Positions 36,700-46,562 of a DNA stretch of 64,000 nt are shown piece after piece. How positions within the stretch are numbered: the first letter of the stretch is position 1; each line of letters begins with the position of its first letter. The notes below the pieces were generated by a model that saw only the letters and a program-made list of their open reading frames with translations, was not told the origin of the DNA and ran no database searches. The position numbers were made by a program, and so were the translations under genes. Origin of the DNA: Paenibacillus naphthalenovorans (lineage in GTDB: Bacteria; Bacillota; Bacilli; Paenibacillales; NBRC-103111); NCBI RefSeq assembly GCF_900099895.1, contig NZ_FNDY01000010.1, positions 84,454-148,453 of the forward strand, in the 5' to 3' direction.

Positions 36700-37317
36700 C
36701 TACTCTCCGGAAACGATCAGTTTCTCCGAGACTACGGTATAACTGCCCGTTTCGCTATCTTTAATGGAAAATTTCACTACATATTTGCCGGCTTCATTAA
36801 ACGATACGTTAAACGGCCACGGATACCAGAAGCTTTCCCTTTGACCGCCGACGACCTTCTCATGAACCGCCACTTCCTCGCCGCTAGGCGATATGATGGA
36901 AATCTTAAAGGAGTGGATCGGTATGGTCAGGCTGTCCACTTGAGCAAATACCGCAAAGTCCAGCCGGTCTCCCTTTTTGACTCCGCCAAACGGCTGATTA
37001 ATGGAATAATCGTCATTGACTTTCTTCGCTACAAACATGTGTACATTCGGCTTGTAAATGGATACGGTCTTCGAGGCGTCATCCCATTTGACCAGAGCTT
37101 GCAGAGATTCGGACAGGGCACGAACGGGAAGCACGGTGCTTCCTTTAATCAAAAAAGCGGGTGTCTCGCCGTCCTTGAACGGTCTTTCCGCATTGTTAAT
37201 CAGCACTTTGGCTTTCACATAACCTTCAAACTCGCCCCACATGGAACTGGCGTAGACCCCTGTCGTCCCGAAGAGGGAAAGCGACAGCATCAACGTCAGC
37301 AATCGCGGCACCTTCAT
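36700..37317 (-). CDS. Secreted stalk-domain protein with C-terminal beta domain
   Basis: 205-residue exported protein: signal peptide (residues 1-24), a copper-amine-oxidase N-like stalk domain (VKAKVLINNAERPF, then STVLPVRALSESLQALVKWD and KTVSIYKP), and a C-terminal Ig-like beta domain (FKISIISPSGEEVAVHEKVV ... AGKYVVKFSIKDSETGSYTVV). Probably an envelope protein; role unknown. ATG at 37317 has GGAGG nine bases upstream. It is monocistronic with its own terminator. The region 37318-37586 downstream of the next gene holds nothing I can call. Confidence 0.8.
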   Translation of the reverse strand: MKVPRLLTLMLSLSLFGTTGVYASSMWGEFEGYVKAKVLINNAERPFKDGETPAFLIKGSTVLPVRALSESLQALVKWDDASKTVSIYKPNVHMFVAKKVNDDYSINQPFGGVKKGDRLDFAVFAQVDSLTIPIHSFKISIISPSGEEVAVHEKVVGGQRESFWYPWPFNVSFNEAGKYVVKFSIKDSETGSYTVVSEKLIVSGE

Positions 37318-37586
37318 TTCAAGCAACCTCCATCGTGTTCTTGGTATGTTATCTTATACTCCGATGGTTCGCAAGAGTTGCGGTGTTTGTGGGAAAAGCC
37401 CAAACTTTTTTGAAAAAAAATCTATATCTAGTTATTTATAAAGGTATTCACTGATTAATTATACAAAATATGCCAATAAGGACGCGAACATGAATGTCGA
37501 ATGATGTCCCGTCTTTTTGACGAGCTGTGACGTTTCGTGCGCTTGCCCGGGAAATTCCCCGGTCTTCCCCGTGCTGTCTGCGGGGC

Positions 37587-37934
37587 CTACTCCTTTGCTT
37601 CCAGCAGTTCCTGCAGCTTCTCTTCACACTTGCCCCTGAGCACGGCCGGCATGATCGAGCAGTGAAATTCGTAGCCCTGATACACGTACATGACGTGATA
37701 ATTCCGCTCCGGCGTGATTTCTTCAAGCACGATGCGGCATCCGCTCTTGCGCAGCCGCTGTTTTATGCCGACGTGCTCCCTCTCCACCCGAATGGACAGC
37801 CGTTCGAACAATCCGTTCCAAATCCGGGACAGCTTCATCGCTCCGGCGTATTTGCGGTCCAGCTCCAGCGCTTTAAGCAGATGCAAAGTCACTATATATT
37901 GATGAATCCACAGCTCTATCGCACTATTCCGCAT
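37587..37934 (-). CDS. Conserved hypothetical protein
   Basis: 115-residue soluble protein, not recognised. An N-terminal helical part (AIELWIHQYIVTLHLLKALELDRKY) is followed by a charged helix (WNGLFERLSIRVEREHV) and a beta section ending YVYQGYEFHCSIMPAVLRG. No signal peptide or metal site. It starts at an ATG with GGTGGG upstream. It stands between the stalk-domain gene and a divergent metallo-hydrolase gene. Confidence 0.65.
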   Translation of the reverse strand: MRNSAIELWIHQYIVTLHLLKALELDRKYAGAMKLSRIWNGLFERLSIRVEREHVGIKQRLRKSGCRIVLEEITPERNYHVMYVYQGYEFHCSIMPAVLRGKCEEKLQELLEAKE

Positions 37935-38119
37935 ATTCGCCCACCCGAAATTTCATGATCTTTACCTCATTATATAGAACATATGTTCGTTTTTCAATCC
38001 TTATCCCCCCATTCTTTCCTGATCCAAAACCTGTCAAAATGTTCTTGAATCCTTCATAAAAAACATGGTAGATTAAATAATATTCGGCTGGTATGCCATA
38101 GGCGAGTGGAGGATCGCGA

Positions 38120-38863
38120 ATGAGCCTGCAAATTCAAATGATCGGTACGGGAAGCGCATTTGCCAAAAACTTTTACAACAACAACGCATTGATTCATGCC
38201 GACGGCTTCACGTTATTAATCGACTGCGGAATTACCGCTCCCAGAGCATTGTACGAGCTCGGCATTCCGCTCGACCGGATCGATGCGGTGCTCATCTCAC
38301 ATATCCATGCGGATCATGTAGGCGGGCTCGAAGAACTTGCTTTTCAGTACAGGTATGTATTCAAACGTAAAATCAAGCTGCTCGTCCCGGCTCCGCTGGA
38401 AGCCGTCTTGTGGGAGCATACGCTTCGGGGAGGACTTGAGAATAAGGCGGAGGGCCTTGTCGGCTTGAACGATTATTTCGAAGTCGCTGCTTTGGCGGAA
38501 CGAACGCCGACTTCCATCCATCCGAAACTGACCGTAGAGCTGCTGCCTACCGATCATATCCCCGGTAAAGCGAGCTACTCCTTTCTGCTCAACGGCAAGG
38601 TGTTTTACAGCGCAGACATGAGGTTTAGCAAGACGCTGCTGACCGGATTGCATGAACAAGGCTGCGAAGTCATTCTGCATGACTGTCAATTGTTCTGTCC
38701 CGGTACCGTACACGCTTGCCTTGACGAGCTGCTTACTCTGCCCGAGGAAGTGCAGGAAAAAGTGCTGCTTATGCACTACGGAGACAACATGTCTGAATTT
38801 ATCGGCAAAACGGGCCGCATGACCTTCATAGAACAGTTCAAAACGTATCCATTACCGTCGTAA
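38120..38863 (+). CDS. MBL-fold metallo-hydrolase (RNase Z-like)
   Basis: 247-residue metallo-beta-lactamase-fold protein. Zinc-binding SHIHADHVGGLEELAF is complete, with the preceding strand LLIDCGITAPRAL and later ligands in LPTDHIPGKASYSF, YSADMRFS and LLMHYGDN. The overall pattern is that of the RNase Z/ElaC-like and phosphodiesterase subgroup, but it is shorter than RNase Z and lacks the flexible arm, so tRNA processing is not implied. GGAGG SD seven bases before the ATG; monocistronic. Confidence 0.88.
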   Translation: MSLQIQMIGTGSAFAKNFYNNNALIHADGFTLLIDCGITAPRALYELGIPLDRIDAVLISHIHADHVGGLEELAFQYRYVFKRKIKLLVPAPLEAVLWEHTLRGGLENKAEGLVGLNDYFEVAALAERTPTSIHPKLTVELLPTDHIPGKASYSFLLNGKVFYSADMRFSKTLLTGLHEQGCEVILHDCQLFCPGTVHACLDELLTLPEEVQEKVLLMHYGDNMSEFIGKTGRMTFIEQFKTYPLPS

Positions 38864-38917
38864 GCATATTCTTTGCACCGCGCCATGGACGCAGCTTACT
38901 TAACGGGTGCATTCCAA

Positions 38918-38940
38918 AACCTGACCCCCGGGGTCAGGTT
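38918..38940. terminator. Bidirectional terminator between the MBL gene and rocA
   Basis: AACCTGACCCCC pairs with GGGGTCAGGTT almost without a loop, with A and T runs on both sides. Confidence 0.82.
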
Positions 38941-38960
38941 TTGTCGCAGATCCCCTCCCG

Positions 38961-40508
38961 TCAGAAGCGTTCGGAGACGACCTTGGCTTGGGTAAACTGA
39001 AGCAGATAATCGCGTCCCCCCGCTTTCGAATCCGTTCCCGACATGTTGAAGCCGCCGAACGGATGAACTCCCACCAGCGCTCCCGTGCATTTGCGGTTGA
39101 AATACAGATTGCCGACATGAAACTCAGTACGGGCCTTCTCCAAATGAGCCCTATTTCTTGAAATAACGGCTCCGGTCAGCCCGTACTCCGAATCATTGGC
39201 CAGTTCGAGCGCCTGGTCAAACGAGGCCGCTTTGATAAACGCAACCACCGGTCCGAAAATTTCCTCTTGCGCGATCCGCGCCTTGACGTCGACATCGGCA
39301 ATTACTGTCGGCTCGATATAATATCCCTTGGCATCTCCCGCTCCGCCTCCGCAAACTACCCTGCCTTCCGTGCTTCCAATTTCCAGATATTCGAGAATTT
39401 TAAGGTGAGCCTTGGCGTCGATCACCGGCCCCACGTCAATCTCAGGATCGGACGGATCACCCACACGCAGACGGCTTACGCGTTCTGCCACCCTGCGAAG
39501 CACATCGTCATATACGCTCTCATGTACGATGGCGCGGGAGCAGGCAGAGCACTTTTGCCCGGCAAACCCGAAGGCGGACGCTGTAATGGCCTCCGCCGCC
39601 AGCTCCAGGTCACTGTCGCTGTCGACGATAATCGCATCCTTGCCGCCCATTTCGGCGACTACGCGCTTGATCCAGCGCTGGCCGGGTGCGGTTTTGGCCG
39701 CCAGCTCGTTGATCCGCAGCCCTACCTCGCGGGATCCCGTAAAGCTGATAAAGCGGGTCAGCGGATGCTCCACCAAGTAATCGCCCACCTCCTGTCCGGA
39801 ACCCGGCAGGAAGTTGACCACTCCATCCGGCAGGCCGGCCAATTGAAGCAGCTCCATAAACTTGGCAGCCACAACCGGTGTCGCGCTGGCCGGTTTCAGC
39901 ACCACCGTATTGCCGGCCGCCACGGCTGCCGATGTCAATCCCGCCATAATGGCTAACGGAAAATTCCATGGAGGTATGATTACGCCGACACCCAGCGGAA
40001 TATAGGTAAGCTCGTTGTCCTCGCCCGGTATTCGCGTAAGCGGCTGCCGCTGCGCCAAACGTTCCGTTTCCCTGCCGTAAAACTCGAGAAAATCGATCGC
40101 TTCTGCGGTATCGGCATCCGCCTCCGCCCAGCTTTTCCCCGCTTCCACCACCATCCAGGCGGAAAACTCGGCTTTACGGCGGCGCAGGTTCGCGGCGATT
40201 TTGTATAAAAGACGCGCCCGCCCCGCCGGAGGCACCGATTTCCAGAACGTAAACGCGCGCGCTGCCGCACGGATCGCCCGATCTGCCAACGCGGTGTCCG
40301 CCTGGCTCACCGTTCCGATCACCTGCTTCGGATCGGCAGGATTGACGGAAACGGCCTTCCGGGCCGTCATCAGCTTCTCACCGCCGATCAGCAGCCCGTA
40401 TTCTTGGCCGAGCTGCGCTTGTACCTTCTTCAGCGCTGCTGCGAATGCCTCTCTGTTCCCGGATTGGCTAAAATCCGTGAACGGTTCGTTGCAAAAAGGC
40501 TCTACCAT
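38961..40508 (-). CDS. rocA: L-glutamate gamma-semialdehyde (P5C) dehydrogenase
   Basis: 515-residue aldehyde dehydrogenase that oxidises the proline/arginine breakdown intermediate to glutamate. Length equals B. subtilis RocA. Motifs: [43 protein letters not shown] (catalytic Glu), [18 protein letters not shown] (catalytic Cys), and the C-terminal [19 protein letters not shown] at 40508 has GGAGGG six bases upstream; an ATG two codons earlier touches the SD. It diverges from the proline dehydrogenase-rocF-rocD operon, which feeds it. Confidence 0.96.
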   Translation of the reverse strand: MVEPFCNEPFTDFSQSGNREAFAAALKKVQAQLGQEYGLLIGGEKLMTARKAVSVNPADPKQVIGTVSQADTALADRAIRAAARAFTFWKSVPPAGRARLLYKIAANLRRRKAEFSAWMVVEAGKSWAEADADTAEAIDFLEFYGRETERLAQRQPLTRIPGEDNELTYIPLGVGVIIPPWNFPLAIMAGLTSAAVAAGNTVVLKPASATPVVAAKFMELLQLAGLPDGVVNFLPGSGQEVGDYLVEHPLTRFISFTGSREVGLRINELAAKTAPGQRWIKRVVAEMGGKDAIIVDSDSDLELAAEAITASAFGFAGQKCSACSRAIVHESVYDDVLRRVAERVSRLRVGDPSDPEIDVGPVIDAKAHLKILEYLEIGSTEGRVVCGGGAGDAKGYYIEPTVIADVDVKARIAQEEIFGPVVAFIKAASFDQALELANDSEYGLTGAVISRNRAHLEKARTEFHVGNLYFNRKCTGALVGVHPFGGFNMSGTDSKAGGRDYLLQFTQAKVVSERF

Positions 40509-40606
40509 GATCATCCCTCCTCTTCAGAATTACCATGTTACGGAAAAGCTCATCTTCATTTCAAGTCTCATTTCGGGAGCTTGCCGAATAAAATGGATTA
40601 GCACGG

Positions 40607-40623
40607 AGCCGGCGGCGCCGGCT
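40607..40623. other. GC-rich palindrome in the rocA/proline dehydrogenase intergenic region
   Basis: AGCCGGCGGCGCCGGCT is a near-perfect hairpin-forming palindrome midway in the 211-bp divergent promoter region. It has no T tract, so it is not a terminator; an operator or attenuator role is possible. I found no -24/-12 (sigma-L) promoter, the class that drives roc genes in B. subtilis. Confidence 0.45.
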
Positions 40624-40719
40624 TCACAGATCCAACGCCCAACGCTGCTGCCCTTCTGCTACATAATATATGCCGCCGCGCCGCGTACAAGAAGCAAATC
40701 GGAAAGAGGGTGTTCATGT

Positions 40720-41673
40720 TTGGATATCGGTACCAGACTGTTCCGTTCTGCTCTGCTTGCGCTCGCCGGAAACCGGGTCGTCGGGAAGATGGCTCACCGG
40801 TACGGGATGAAGCTCGGGGCAAGCCGGTTCGTCGCAGGAGAAACAGCCGATGAGGCGCTGCTGCAAATTCGGCGTTTGAATGCCAAGGGAATCTCCGCCA
40901 CCTTGGACCTGCTTGGCGAGAGCATTCGCGATTTAGCGGAGGCGGACCGGTTTAAAAGAGAGTATATCACGCTGCTTGAGAGGATTCACCACGACGCATT
41001 GGATTCAAACGTCTCTTTGAAGCCGACCCAGATGGGATTGGCTTTAGACCCGGCGGCCTGCTACGCCCATATCCGGGATATCGTTGAAAAAGCACAACAG
41101 CTCACAAACTTCGTACGCATCGACATGGAAAATTCACCATATACCGACGATACTATAGCCATGGTGCACCGCCTTCATGCCGAAGGCTTAACCCGCGTCG
41201 GCACCGTTATACAAGCCTACTTATACCGGAGCAGGCTGGACGTCAGGCAGTTAACCAAGGCGAAGGTCAATCTGCGGCTGGTCAAGGGCGCCTATCGTGA
41301 ACTGGGGCATCTCACTTACCGGAGCATGGACGACGTAAATGCCAACATGAAGCGGCTGATTCGGGTCCGTTTGGATGCCGGCGTCTACACTGCCGTTGCG
41401 ACCCACGACGAACAAATCATCGCCTGGACGAAAACCTACGCGAGGAGAAACGGGATACCGGCAAGCAGGTATGAATTCCAGATGCTGTACGGCGTGCGTG
41501 TGCCGCTGCAGGAGCAGCTTGCCCGGGAGGGCTACAAGGTGCGCTGTTACGTACCTTACGGACGGATGTGGTACCCGTATTTCGTCCGGCGCATGGCGGA
41601 ACGCCCGGCCAATCTGTGGTTTGTATTGAAAAATTGGCGGGACCGCCCGTCAGCACCACGCCAGAACGGATAG
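40720..41673 (+). CDS. Proline dehydrogenase
   Basis: 317-residue FAD enzyme, single-domain type as in B. subtilis PutB/FadM, oxidising proline to P5C. Conserved segments: ISATLDLLGESI, VSLKPTQMGLALD, RIDMENSPYTDDTI, QAYLYRSRLDV, LRLVKGAYRE, VATHDEQII and YEFQMLYGVR, which build the barrel and FAD site. I start it at the TTG at 40720 with GAGGG nine bases upstream; the open frame runs far back over rocA but only the portion from here is protein-like. It is followed 13 bases later by rocF. Confidence 0.93.
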   Translation: MDIGTRLFRSALLALAGNRVVGKMAHRYGMKLGASRFVAGETADEALLQIRRLNAKGISATLDLLGESIRDLAEADRFKREYITLLERIHHDALDSNVSLKPTQMGLALDPAACYAHIRDIVEKAQQLTNFVRIDMENSPYTDDTIAMVHRLHAEGLTRVGTVIQAYLYRSRLDVRQLTKAKVNLRLVKGAYRELGHLTYRSMDDVNANMKRLIRVRLDAGVYTAVATHDEQIIAWTKTYARRNGIPASRYEFQMLYGVRVPLQEQLAREGYKVRCYVPYGRMWYPYFVRRMAERPANLWFVLKNWRDRPSAPRQNG

Positions 41674-41686
41674 GAGGTATCCATTT

Positions 41687-42601
41687 ATGAGAGGCAAACC
41701 GGAATTATCCATCCTGCGGGTGCCGTTCGACTTGGGTGCCGGGCGCAAAGGCGTAAGGAGAGGTCCGGATGCGATCCTTCAGGCCGGCCTGGAACGGAAG
41801 CTGCGGCAGCTGGGCTATTCCTGCGAGCTTCCGGATCCGGTCCCTGCCCCGTCAACCGCCAAGGAGAGCGGCGTCTTCGTGCCGCAGGCGGAGCCCAGGC
41901 ACCTGAATGAAGCGGTAAAGGTGAATGAAGCGCTCGCTGTACAAATAAAGGACGTGCTGGAACGCGGACGCTTCCCGCTGGTGCTGGGCGGGGACCACAG
42001 CATCGCCATCGGCACGCTGGCTGGACTTGCGCAGCATTATAGAAGCATCGGCGTCATCTGGTTTGACGCACATGCGGATTTGAATACGCCGGACACCAGT
42101 CCTTCCGGCAACATTCACGGCATGTCCCTTGCGGCGTCGCTTGGCATAGGACATCATCGGCTGACACGGATCGGCGGCTTTCTTCCCAAAATCCGGCCGC
42201 AGCATACGGTCATTATCGGGGCCAGGCAGCTGGATCCCGGAGAAAAGGAGCTGATTCGCGCTGAAGGCATTACCTGCTTCACCATGCATGAGATCGACCG
42301 GATGGGAATCGCCAGGGTCACGGAGGAAGCGGTGCGTATAGCAACCGCGGGTACGGACGGCCTGCACGTCAGCTTCGATATCGACAGCCTCGATCCGCTG
42401 GAGGCTCCGGGAACGGGAACGCCGGTCAAAGGCGGAATCAGCTACCGCGAAGCGCATTTGGCGCTGGAGCTGCTGTACGAAGCCGGAAGCGTGCTATCGG
42501 CGGAGATGGTAGAGGTCAATCCGGCGCTGGAACGCGATAACCAAACGGCAAGGCTGGCCGCAGAGCTGATTTCTTCTCTGCTGGGGCAGCGTATTTTATA
42601 G
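41687..42601 (+). CDS. rocF: Arginase
   Basis: 304-residue manganese ureohydrolase giving ornithine and urea. Metal-ligand motifs [32 protein letters not shown] and SFDIDSLDP are all intact; the N-terminal [20 protein letters not shown] is typical of bacterial arginases. GGAGG nine bases before the ATG. It lies between proline dehydrogenase and rocD with short gaps (13 and 11 bases), so arginine, ornithine and proline degradation share one transcript. Confidence 0.96.
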   Translation: MRGKPELSILRVPFDLGAGRKGVRRGPDAILQAGLERKLRQLGYSCELPDPVPAPSTAKESGVFVPQAEPRHLNEAVKVNEALAVQIKDVLERGRFPLVLGGDHSIAIGTLAGLAQHYRSIGVIWFDAHADLNTPDTSPSGNIHGMSLAASLGIGHHRLTRIGGFLPKIRPQHTVIIGARQLDPGEKELIRAEGITCFTMHEIDRMGIARVTEEAVRIATAGTDGLHVSFDIDSLDPLEAPGTGTPVKGGISYREAHLALELLYEAGSVLSAEMVEVNPALERDNQTARLAAELISSLLGQRIL

Positions 42602-42612
42602 GAGGGAACACC

Positions 42613-43806
42613 ATGAAACCGACATCGGAAGATATCATTCGCCGCACGAACCGGTTCGGGGCGCGGAATTATCAGCCGCTTCCCGTGGTCATTTCCAAAG
42701 CGGAGGGGGTATGGGTTTATGACCCGGAGGGCAGGAAATACCTCGATATGCTGAGCGGCTACTCGGCGCTCAATCAGGGGCACCGCCATCCCCGTATCAT
42801 CCGCGCGCTGAAGGATCAGGCGGACTCCGTTACCCTGACCTCGCGCGCGTTTCACAACGAGCGGCAGGGCGGGTTCTATGAGCGCTTGTCCGATTATACC
42901 GGCAAGCCGATGATCCTGCCGATGAACACCGGGGCCGAGGCGGTGGAAACGGCGATCAAGGCAGCCCGCCGCTGGGCTTACTTTCGTAAAAACGTCCCCG
43001 AGGACCAGGCGGAAATCATCGTTTGCGAAGGCAACTTTCACGGCAGAACGGTAACCGTTACCTCTTTCTCCTCGAATCCGGAGTACAAACGCGGCTTCGG
43101 GCCCTTCACCCCCGGGTTTGTCGTCATCCCCTACGGCGATGCGGGGGCCTTGGAACGCGCCATCACCCCGCGAACGGCCGCCTTCCTTGTCGAGCCGATT
43201 CAGGGGGAGGGCGGCATCGTGCTCCCTCCTGCCGGCTACCTGCAGCAGGCCGCAGCCATTTGCAAGCAGCGGCGCGTACTGCTTATCGCCGACGAAATTC
43301 AGACCGGCTTTGGACGAACGGGGTACCGCTTCGCCTGCGATGCGGAATCCGTGGAGCCGGATGCCTACATCCTCGGCAAGGCGCTGGGAGGAGGCGTCCT
43401 GCCCATCTCCGCCGTAGCGGCAGACCGCGAGGTGCTGGAGGTGTTCGAGCCGGGGTCGCACGGCTCGACCTTCGGAGGCAACCCGCTCGCCTGCGCCGTG
43501 GCGACAGCCGCCATACAGGTCGTGCAGGACGAGAAGCTGGCCGAACGCTCCCTGGAGCTCGGAGACTACTTTCTCGGCCTTCTCCGCCAGCTAACCAATC
43601 CGCTGATCCGCGACATCCGCGGGCGCGGTTTGTTCATCGGTGTGGAGCTGGCCGTACCGGCCAGAGCTTATTGCGAGCAGTTGAAAAACAAAGGTTTATT
43701 ATGCAAGGAGACGCATGAAAACGTCATTCGCCTGGCTCCCCCGCTCACCATCGCCAAATCCGATCTGGATTGGGCCTACAGCCGGATTGCCGAGGTGCTC
43801 GGATAA
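42613..43806 (+). CDS. rocD: Ornithine aminotransferase
   Basis: 397-residue class III aminotransferase making glutamate semialdehyde from ornithine. PLP motifs: [49 protein letters not shown], the Schiff-base lysine in [14 protein letters not shown], and [17 protein letters not shown]. Local GC is high relative to its neighbours, which makes several long shadow frames. TAGGAGGGA SD. Product flows to RocA, encoded divergently. Confidence 0.96.
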   Translation: MKPTSEDIIRRTNRFGARNYQPLPVVISKAEGVWVYDPEGRKYLDMLSGYSALNQGHRHPRIIRALKDQADSVTLTSRAFHNERQGGFYERLSDYTGKPMILPMNTGAEAVETAIKAARRWAYFRKNVPEDQAEIIVCEGNFHGRTVTVTSFSSNPEYKRGFGPFTPGFVVIPYGDAGALERAITPRTAAFLVEPIQGEGGIVLPPAGYLQQAAAICKQRRVLLIADEIQTGFGRTGYRFACDAESVEPDAYILGKALGGGVLPISAVAADREVLEVFEPGSHGSTFGGNPLACAVATAAIQVVQDEKLAERSLELGDYFLGLLRQLTNPLIRDIRGRGLFIGVELAVPARAYCEQLKNKGLLCKETHENVIRLAPPLTIAKSDLDWAYSRIAEVLG

Positions 43807-43863
43807 CGGCAGGCATCATTTGCCTCCTTCCTGAGCATGCTATGAACAAGGAGGCGATCAACG

Positions 43864-44097
43864 ATGAGTCAAAACAAGCGGCACGTCGTTGCCGTACGCA
43901 AGAACGGCGACGGCGATATTGTAGACCTGAAGCTGTCTAACGGCGAAGTGGTGGATTACCTGGAGGCTCAACAGCTTGCCAAAGACGGCCAGCTGGAGAA
44001 TGTCAACGTGTTCCGCGGACGGGACGGGGATGAACATCTGCGCTCCAATGCGGACGGCGATCCGTCCAATAATCTCGATAACCTTCCCGGGTTCTGA
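43864..44097 (+). CDS. DUF3892-like small protein
   Basis: 77-residue protein: RHVVAVRKNGDGDIVDLKLSNGEVVDYLEAQQLAKDGQLENVNVFRGRDGDEHLRS-type DUF3892 pattern (short beta strands around KxNxxGDI, then a small helix), with an Asp/Asn-rich tail (NADGDPSNNLDNLPGF). Usually single genes of unknown function in Firmicutes. AAGGAGG SD seven or eight bases before the ATG. It has its own terminator. Confidence 0.82.
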   Translation: MSQNKRHVVAVRKNGDGDIVDLKLSNGEVVDYLEAQQLAKDGQLENVNVFRGRDGDEHLRSNADGDPSNNLDNLPGF

Positions 44098-44109
44098 TGC
44101 TAACCCGTA

Positions 44110-44145
44110 ATAAGCCGGCACGGTTTTCCGTCCGGCTTATTTTTG
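44110..44145 (+). terminator. Intrinsic terminator after the DUF3892 gene
   Basis: ATAAGCCGG and CCGGCTTAT pair around a loop of about 13 bases, followed by TTTTG. Confidence 0.8.
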
Positions 44146-44287
44146 ATTTATCTCCCCAAAAAATCAAACGATGACGAACCAAGTAAAATGAAGCGCTTAA
44201 AAAAAGATAGTGACCCGGCAGGAATTACTTTACAAATACAGAATCCATATATTATCAATTGATTTAGTCGGGAGTTGGAGTTTCATT

Positions 44288-45922
44288 ATGAACGGTAGCA
44301 CAGTCTTCGTCATTTATGCTGGTTTTATCTGCGCTTCCTCCCTATATTTCCAGCAAACTGAAAGCCCTCTTTTACTCATTGGCATAACTTTCATTTATAT
44401 GCTGTCCCATGCGGCCCGCAAAATCATTCCCGTACCTCATGCCGTTCAACTGGTACTGCTGATTGTGCTCCATATCTTCAGCGCAACCCATTGGATCTTG
44501 CCGCTGTATTTGCTGCATATGGGCATCATTTTTTACAAGACGCCTTCTCTTACATTGGCGCTATCCTATAATTTAGGGATGATGACAGCCTATTCCCTTG
44601 CCGTACTGACCTACAGCACGGTAACGATATATACAGTAACCGACATCGTCTTCACCGCGGCAAGCTGCATACTCATGGCTTATCTGTTCCGGAAATATAT
44701 GTATGCCATCGAGCAGCAGAAGCAGTTGTTGACAAATGAAAAAAAGCACCTGAGCACCCACGATTTACTAACGGGTCTATACAACTTTCAGGAATTTCAC
44801 CGGCAGATGGGAATTTTTGTGGAACAGAAAGAAAGCAGCATTCTGGTTCTGATTGATTGCAAAAATTTAAAGTCACTGAATACGACGAACGGCTTTCAGG
44901 GCGTCAACAAAATATTGAAGCAAGCGGCCGAACTGCTCCGTATTATGTTCCCTGACGCTTCCCTGATTGCCCGTTACGGCGGCGATGAATTCGCCATCGT
45001 GGTTACGGCAAGCGACCCGAAGAAAACGATACATACGATCACCCAACTGCTTGCTTCCGAATTTCCCAAGCTCACGGGCATCGAAATCAATTTCGGTATC
45101 GCCAGTTATCCTGAAGACGGACTGAACAAAGACGATCTGATTCTTGTAGCCGAACATAATTTGTATATGATGAAGCGGGAAAGCTGGCTGAAGCGGGAGG
45201 AGCACATGCTGCGTTCCGAGAAGCTTCGCGTAGTTGGCGAGCTGGCTTCTGGCATGGCGCACGAAATACGCAATCCGCTGACGACGGTCAAAGGATTTTT
45301 GCAGCTGTCCAGAGCGGGGAATTACAATATCGAGCCTTGGTATGACCTGATTATGGATGAAATTAACCGGATGAGCATGCTGACCGCCGAATTTTTGCAA
45401 TTCTCCAAGCCGCATGTCACCCATTATAAAATCCAAACGATTGAAAGCTGCATTAGCCGCGTCATTTCATTGCTTGATTCGGAAATCACCCGTTTGGGCC
45501 ATCAAATCGGCTTTAAGGATGAAGGCCACGGAGTTTGCATGTTTATGGATCAGGACAAGATGCTGCAGCTGCTGCTGAACTTGGTCAAAAATGCCCTCGA
45601 GGCTATGCCTGAGCAAGGTACGGTATATATTCATCTTTATCTGCAGAACAATAACGCCGTCATTGAGGTAACCGATACGGGCAAAGGCATCCCCGAGTCG
45701 GAGCTTGATCAGATTTTCATCCCCTTTTACACAACCAAAGAGTCCGGAACCGGACTTGGGCTGTCGATCTGCCACAAGATCGTACAGGATCACGAGGGAA
45801 CGATCGAAGTGGAAAGCGTACCGAATATGGGAACCAAATTCACCATCACCCTTCCAACGGCTACAGCCGCGGAAGCTGCTGAACGGCAGATTCAGCCAAA
45901 CCGGACAAAAATTTTCGTATGA
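44288..45922 (+). CDS. Membrane GGDEF-histidine kinase hybrid
   Basis: 544-residue protein with an unusual domain order: six or so membrane helices (1-140), a GGDEF domain (about 155-300), and a kinase core of HisKA (His325 in ASGMAHEIRNPLTT) plus HATPase (N-box LVKNALEAMP, DTGKGIP, GTGLGLSIC). The kinase half resembles sporulation kinases KinB-KinE. The GGDEF motif is intact (RYGGDEFAI, 231-235) and Asp190 and Asn198 match metal and base contacts. The GHxxGD motif, however, reads GFQGVN, losing the guanine-binding Asp. No response regulator is adjacent. ATG at 44288 with GGAG seven bases upstream; a GTG at 44210 lacks an SD. Confidence 0.88.
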   Translation: MNGSTVFVIYAGFICASSLYFQQTESPLLLIGITFIYMLSHAARKIIPVPHAVQLVLLIVLHIFSATHWILPLYLLHMGIIFYKTPSLTLALSYNLGMMTAYSLAVLTYSTVTIYTVTDIVFTAASCILMAYLFRKYMYAIEQQKQLLTNEKKHLSTHDLLTGLYNFQEFHRQMGIFVEQKESSILVLIDCKNLKSLNTTNGFQGVNKILKQAAELLRIMFPDASLIARYGGDEFAIVVTASDPKKTIHTITQLLASEFPKLTGIEINFGIASYPEDGLNKDDLILVAEHNLYMMKRESWLKREEHMLRSEKLRVVGELASGMAHEIRNPLTTVKGFLQLSRAGNYNIEPWYDLIMDEINRMSMLTAEFLQFSKPHVTHYKIQTIESCISRVISLLDSEITRLGHQIGFKDEGHGVCMFMDQDKMLQLLLNLVKNALEAMPEQGTVYIHLYLQNNNAVIEVTDTGKGIPESELDQIFIPFYTTKESGTGLGLSICHKIVQDHEGTIEVESVPNMGTKFTITLPTATAAEAAERQIQPNRTKIFV

Positions 45923-46058
45923 GCTTGAACCCCGCCTCCATCCAACCGGCGCTTCCAGTCACTATGGTGCAGCCGAACCAACCGAACATCCAGCCGTCAG
46001 CTGGTTTCCATACCCGTGAGGGTGATTTTTCCTCATCGTTCCTGAAGTAAACGGCATT

Positions 46059-46355
46059 TCAGGAAAAACGGGTCAGCATGGAAATCGGGAAGCTGGCGTC
46101 GGGTTCTTGCCCCAATGTTCCCCAGGCCATAATCCCATTCACATAATGTACCTCGAACGGCAGTTGTTCGCCGTCTACTTTATATAATCCGGGCGGGAAA
46201 TCGGCCGGATTCAGCGTATATGCCTTGGCCGCATAATACTTGCGCTCCAACACCGAACGCTGGCTCGGAAATTCAGCCCGCTGCATCTCTTCTTGAAGCA
46301 GTTTCATCTCCGTTTGGAGTTCCTCGGGCGTCATTTGGCTATACAGCTTTTTCAT
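46059..46355 (-). CDS. yfhH: YfhH-like (DUF1811) protein
   Basis: 98-residue protein resembling B. subtilis YfhH. Matching features: YSQMTPEELQTEMKLLQEEM at the start, VLERKYYAAKAYTLNPADFPPG in the middle, and FEVHYVNGIMAWG followed by FPISML near the end. N-terminal helix pair, C-terminal SH3-like beta part. Function unknown. SD weak (GGGG). It converges on the kinase gene with about 135 bases between. Confidence 0.83.
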   Translation of the reverse strand: MKKLYSQMTPEELQTEMKLLQEEMQRAEFPSQRSVLERKYYAAKAYTLNPADFPPGLYKVDGEQLPFEVHYVNGIMAWGTLGQEPDASFPISMLTRFS

Positions 46356-46562
46356 AGTGTGTCTGAACCCCTTAATCGATTTAGTTTAGCGCCAATGTCC
46401 TTATTTATTCGATATTGGCGCTCCATATTCCCTTTATAAAATATTGCGGCTTTATTGAAAAGCGGTTTTTTGGCTGCCGGTGCTTGTTGCCTCGGACAAA
46501 CCCCTTACGGTATAGTAAGGGAGAATAAGGTATGCATATATTTATGTAAAGGGCGTAGTTAA

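Noticed and set aside
40201..40719. Long + strand open frame preceding the proline dehydrogenase
   Set aside because: It is antisense to the rocA 5' end, has no SD, and only the portion after the TTG at 40720 resembles proline dehydrogenase.
42442..43806. Long reverse and + strand frames overlapping rocD
   Set aside because: High local GC creates stop-poor shadows; rocD has full PLP-enzyme motifs and a proper SD.
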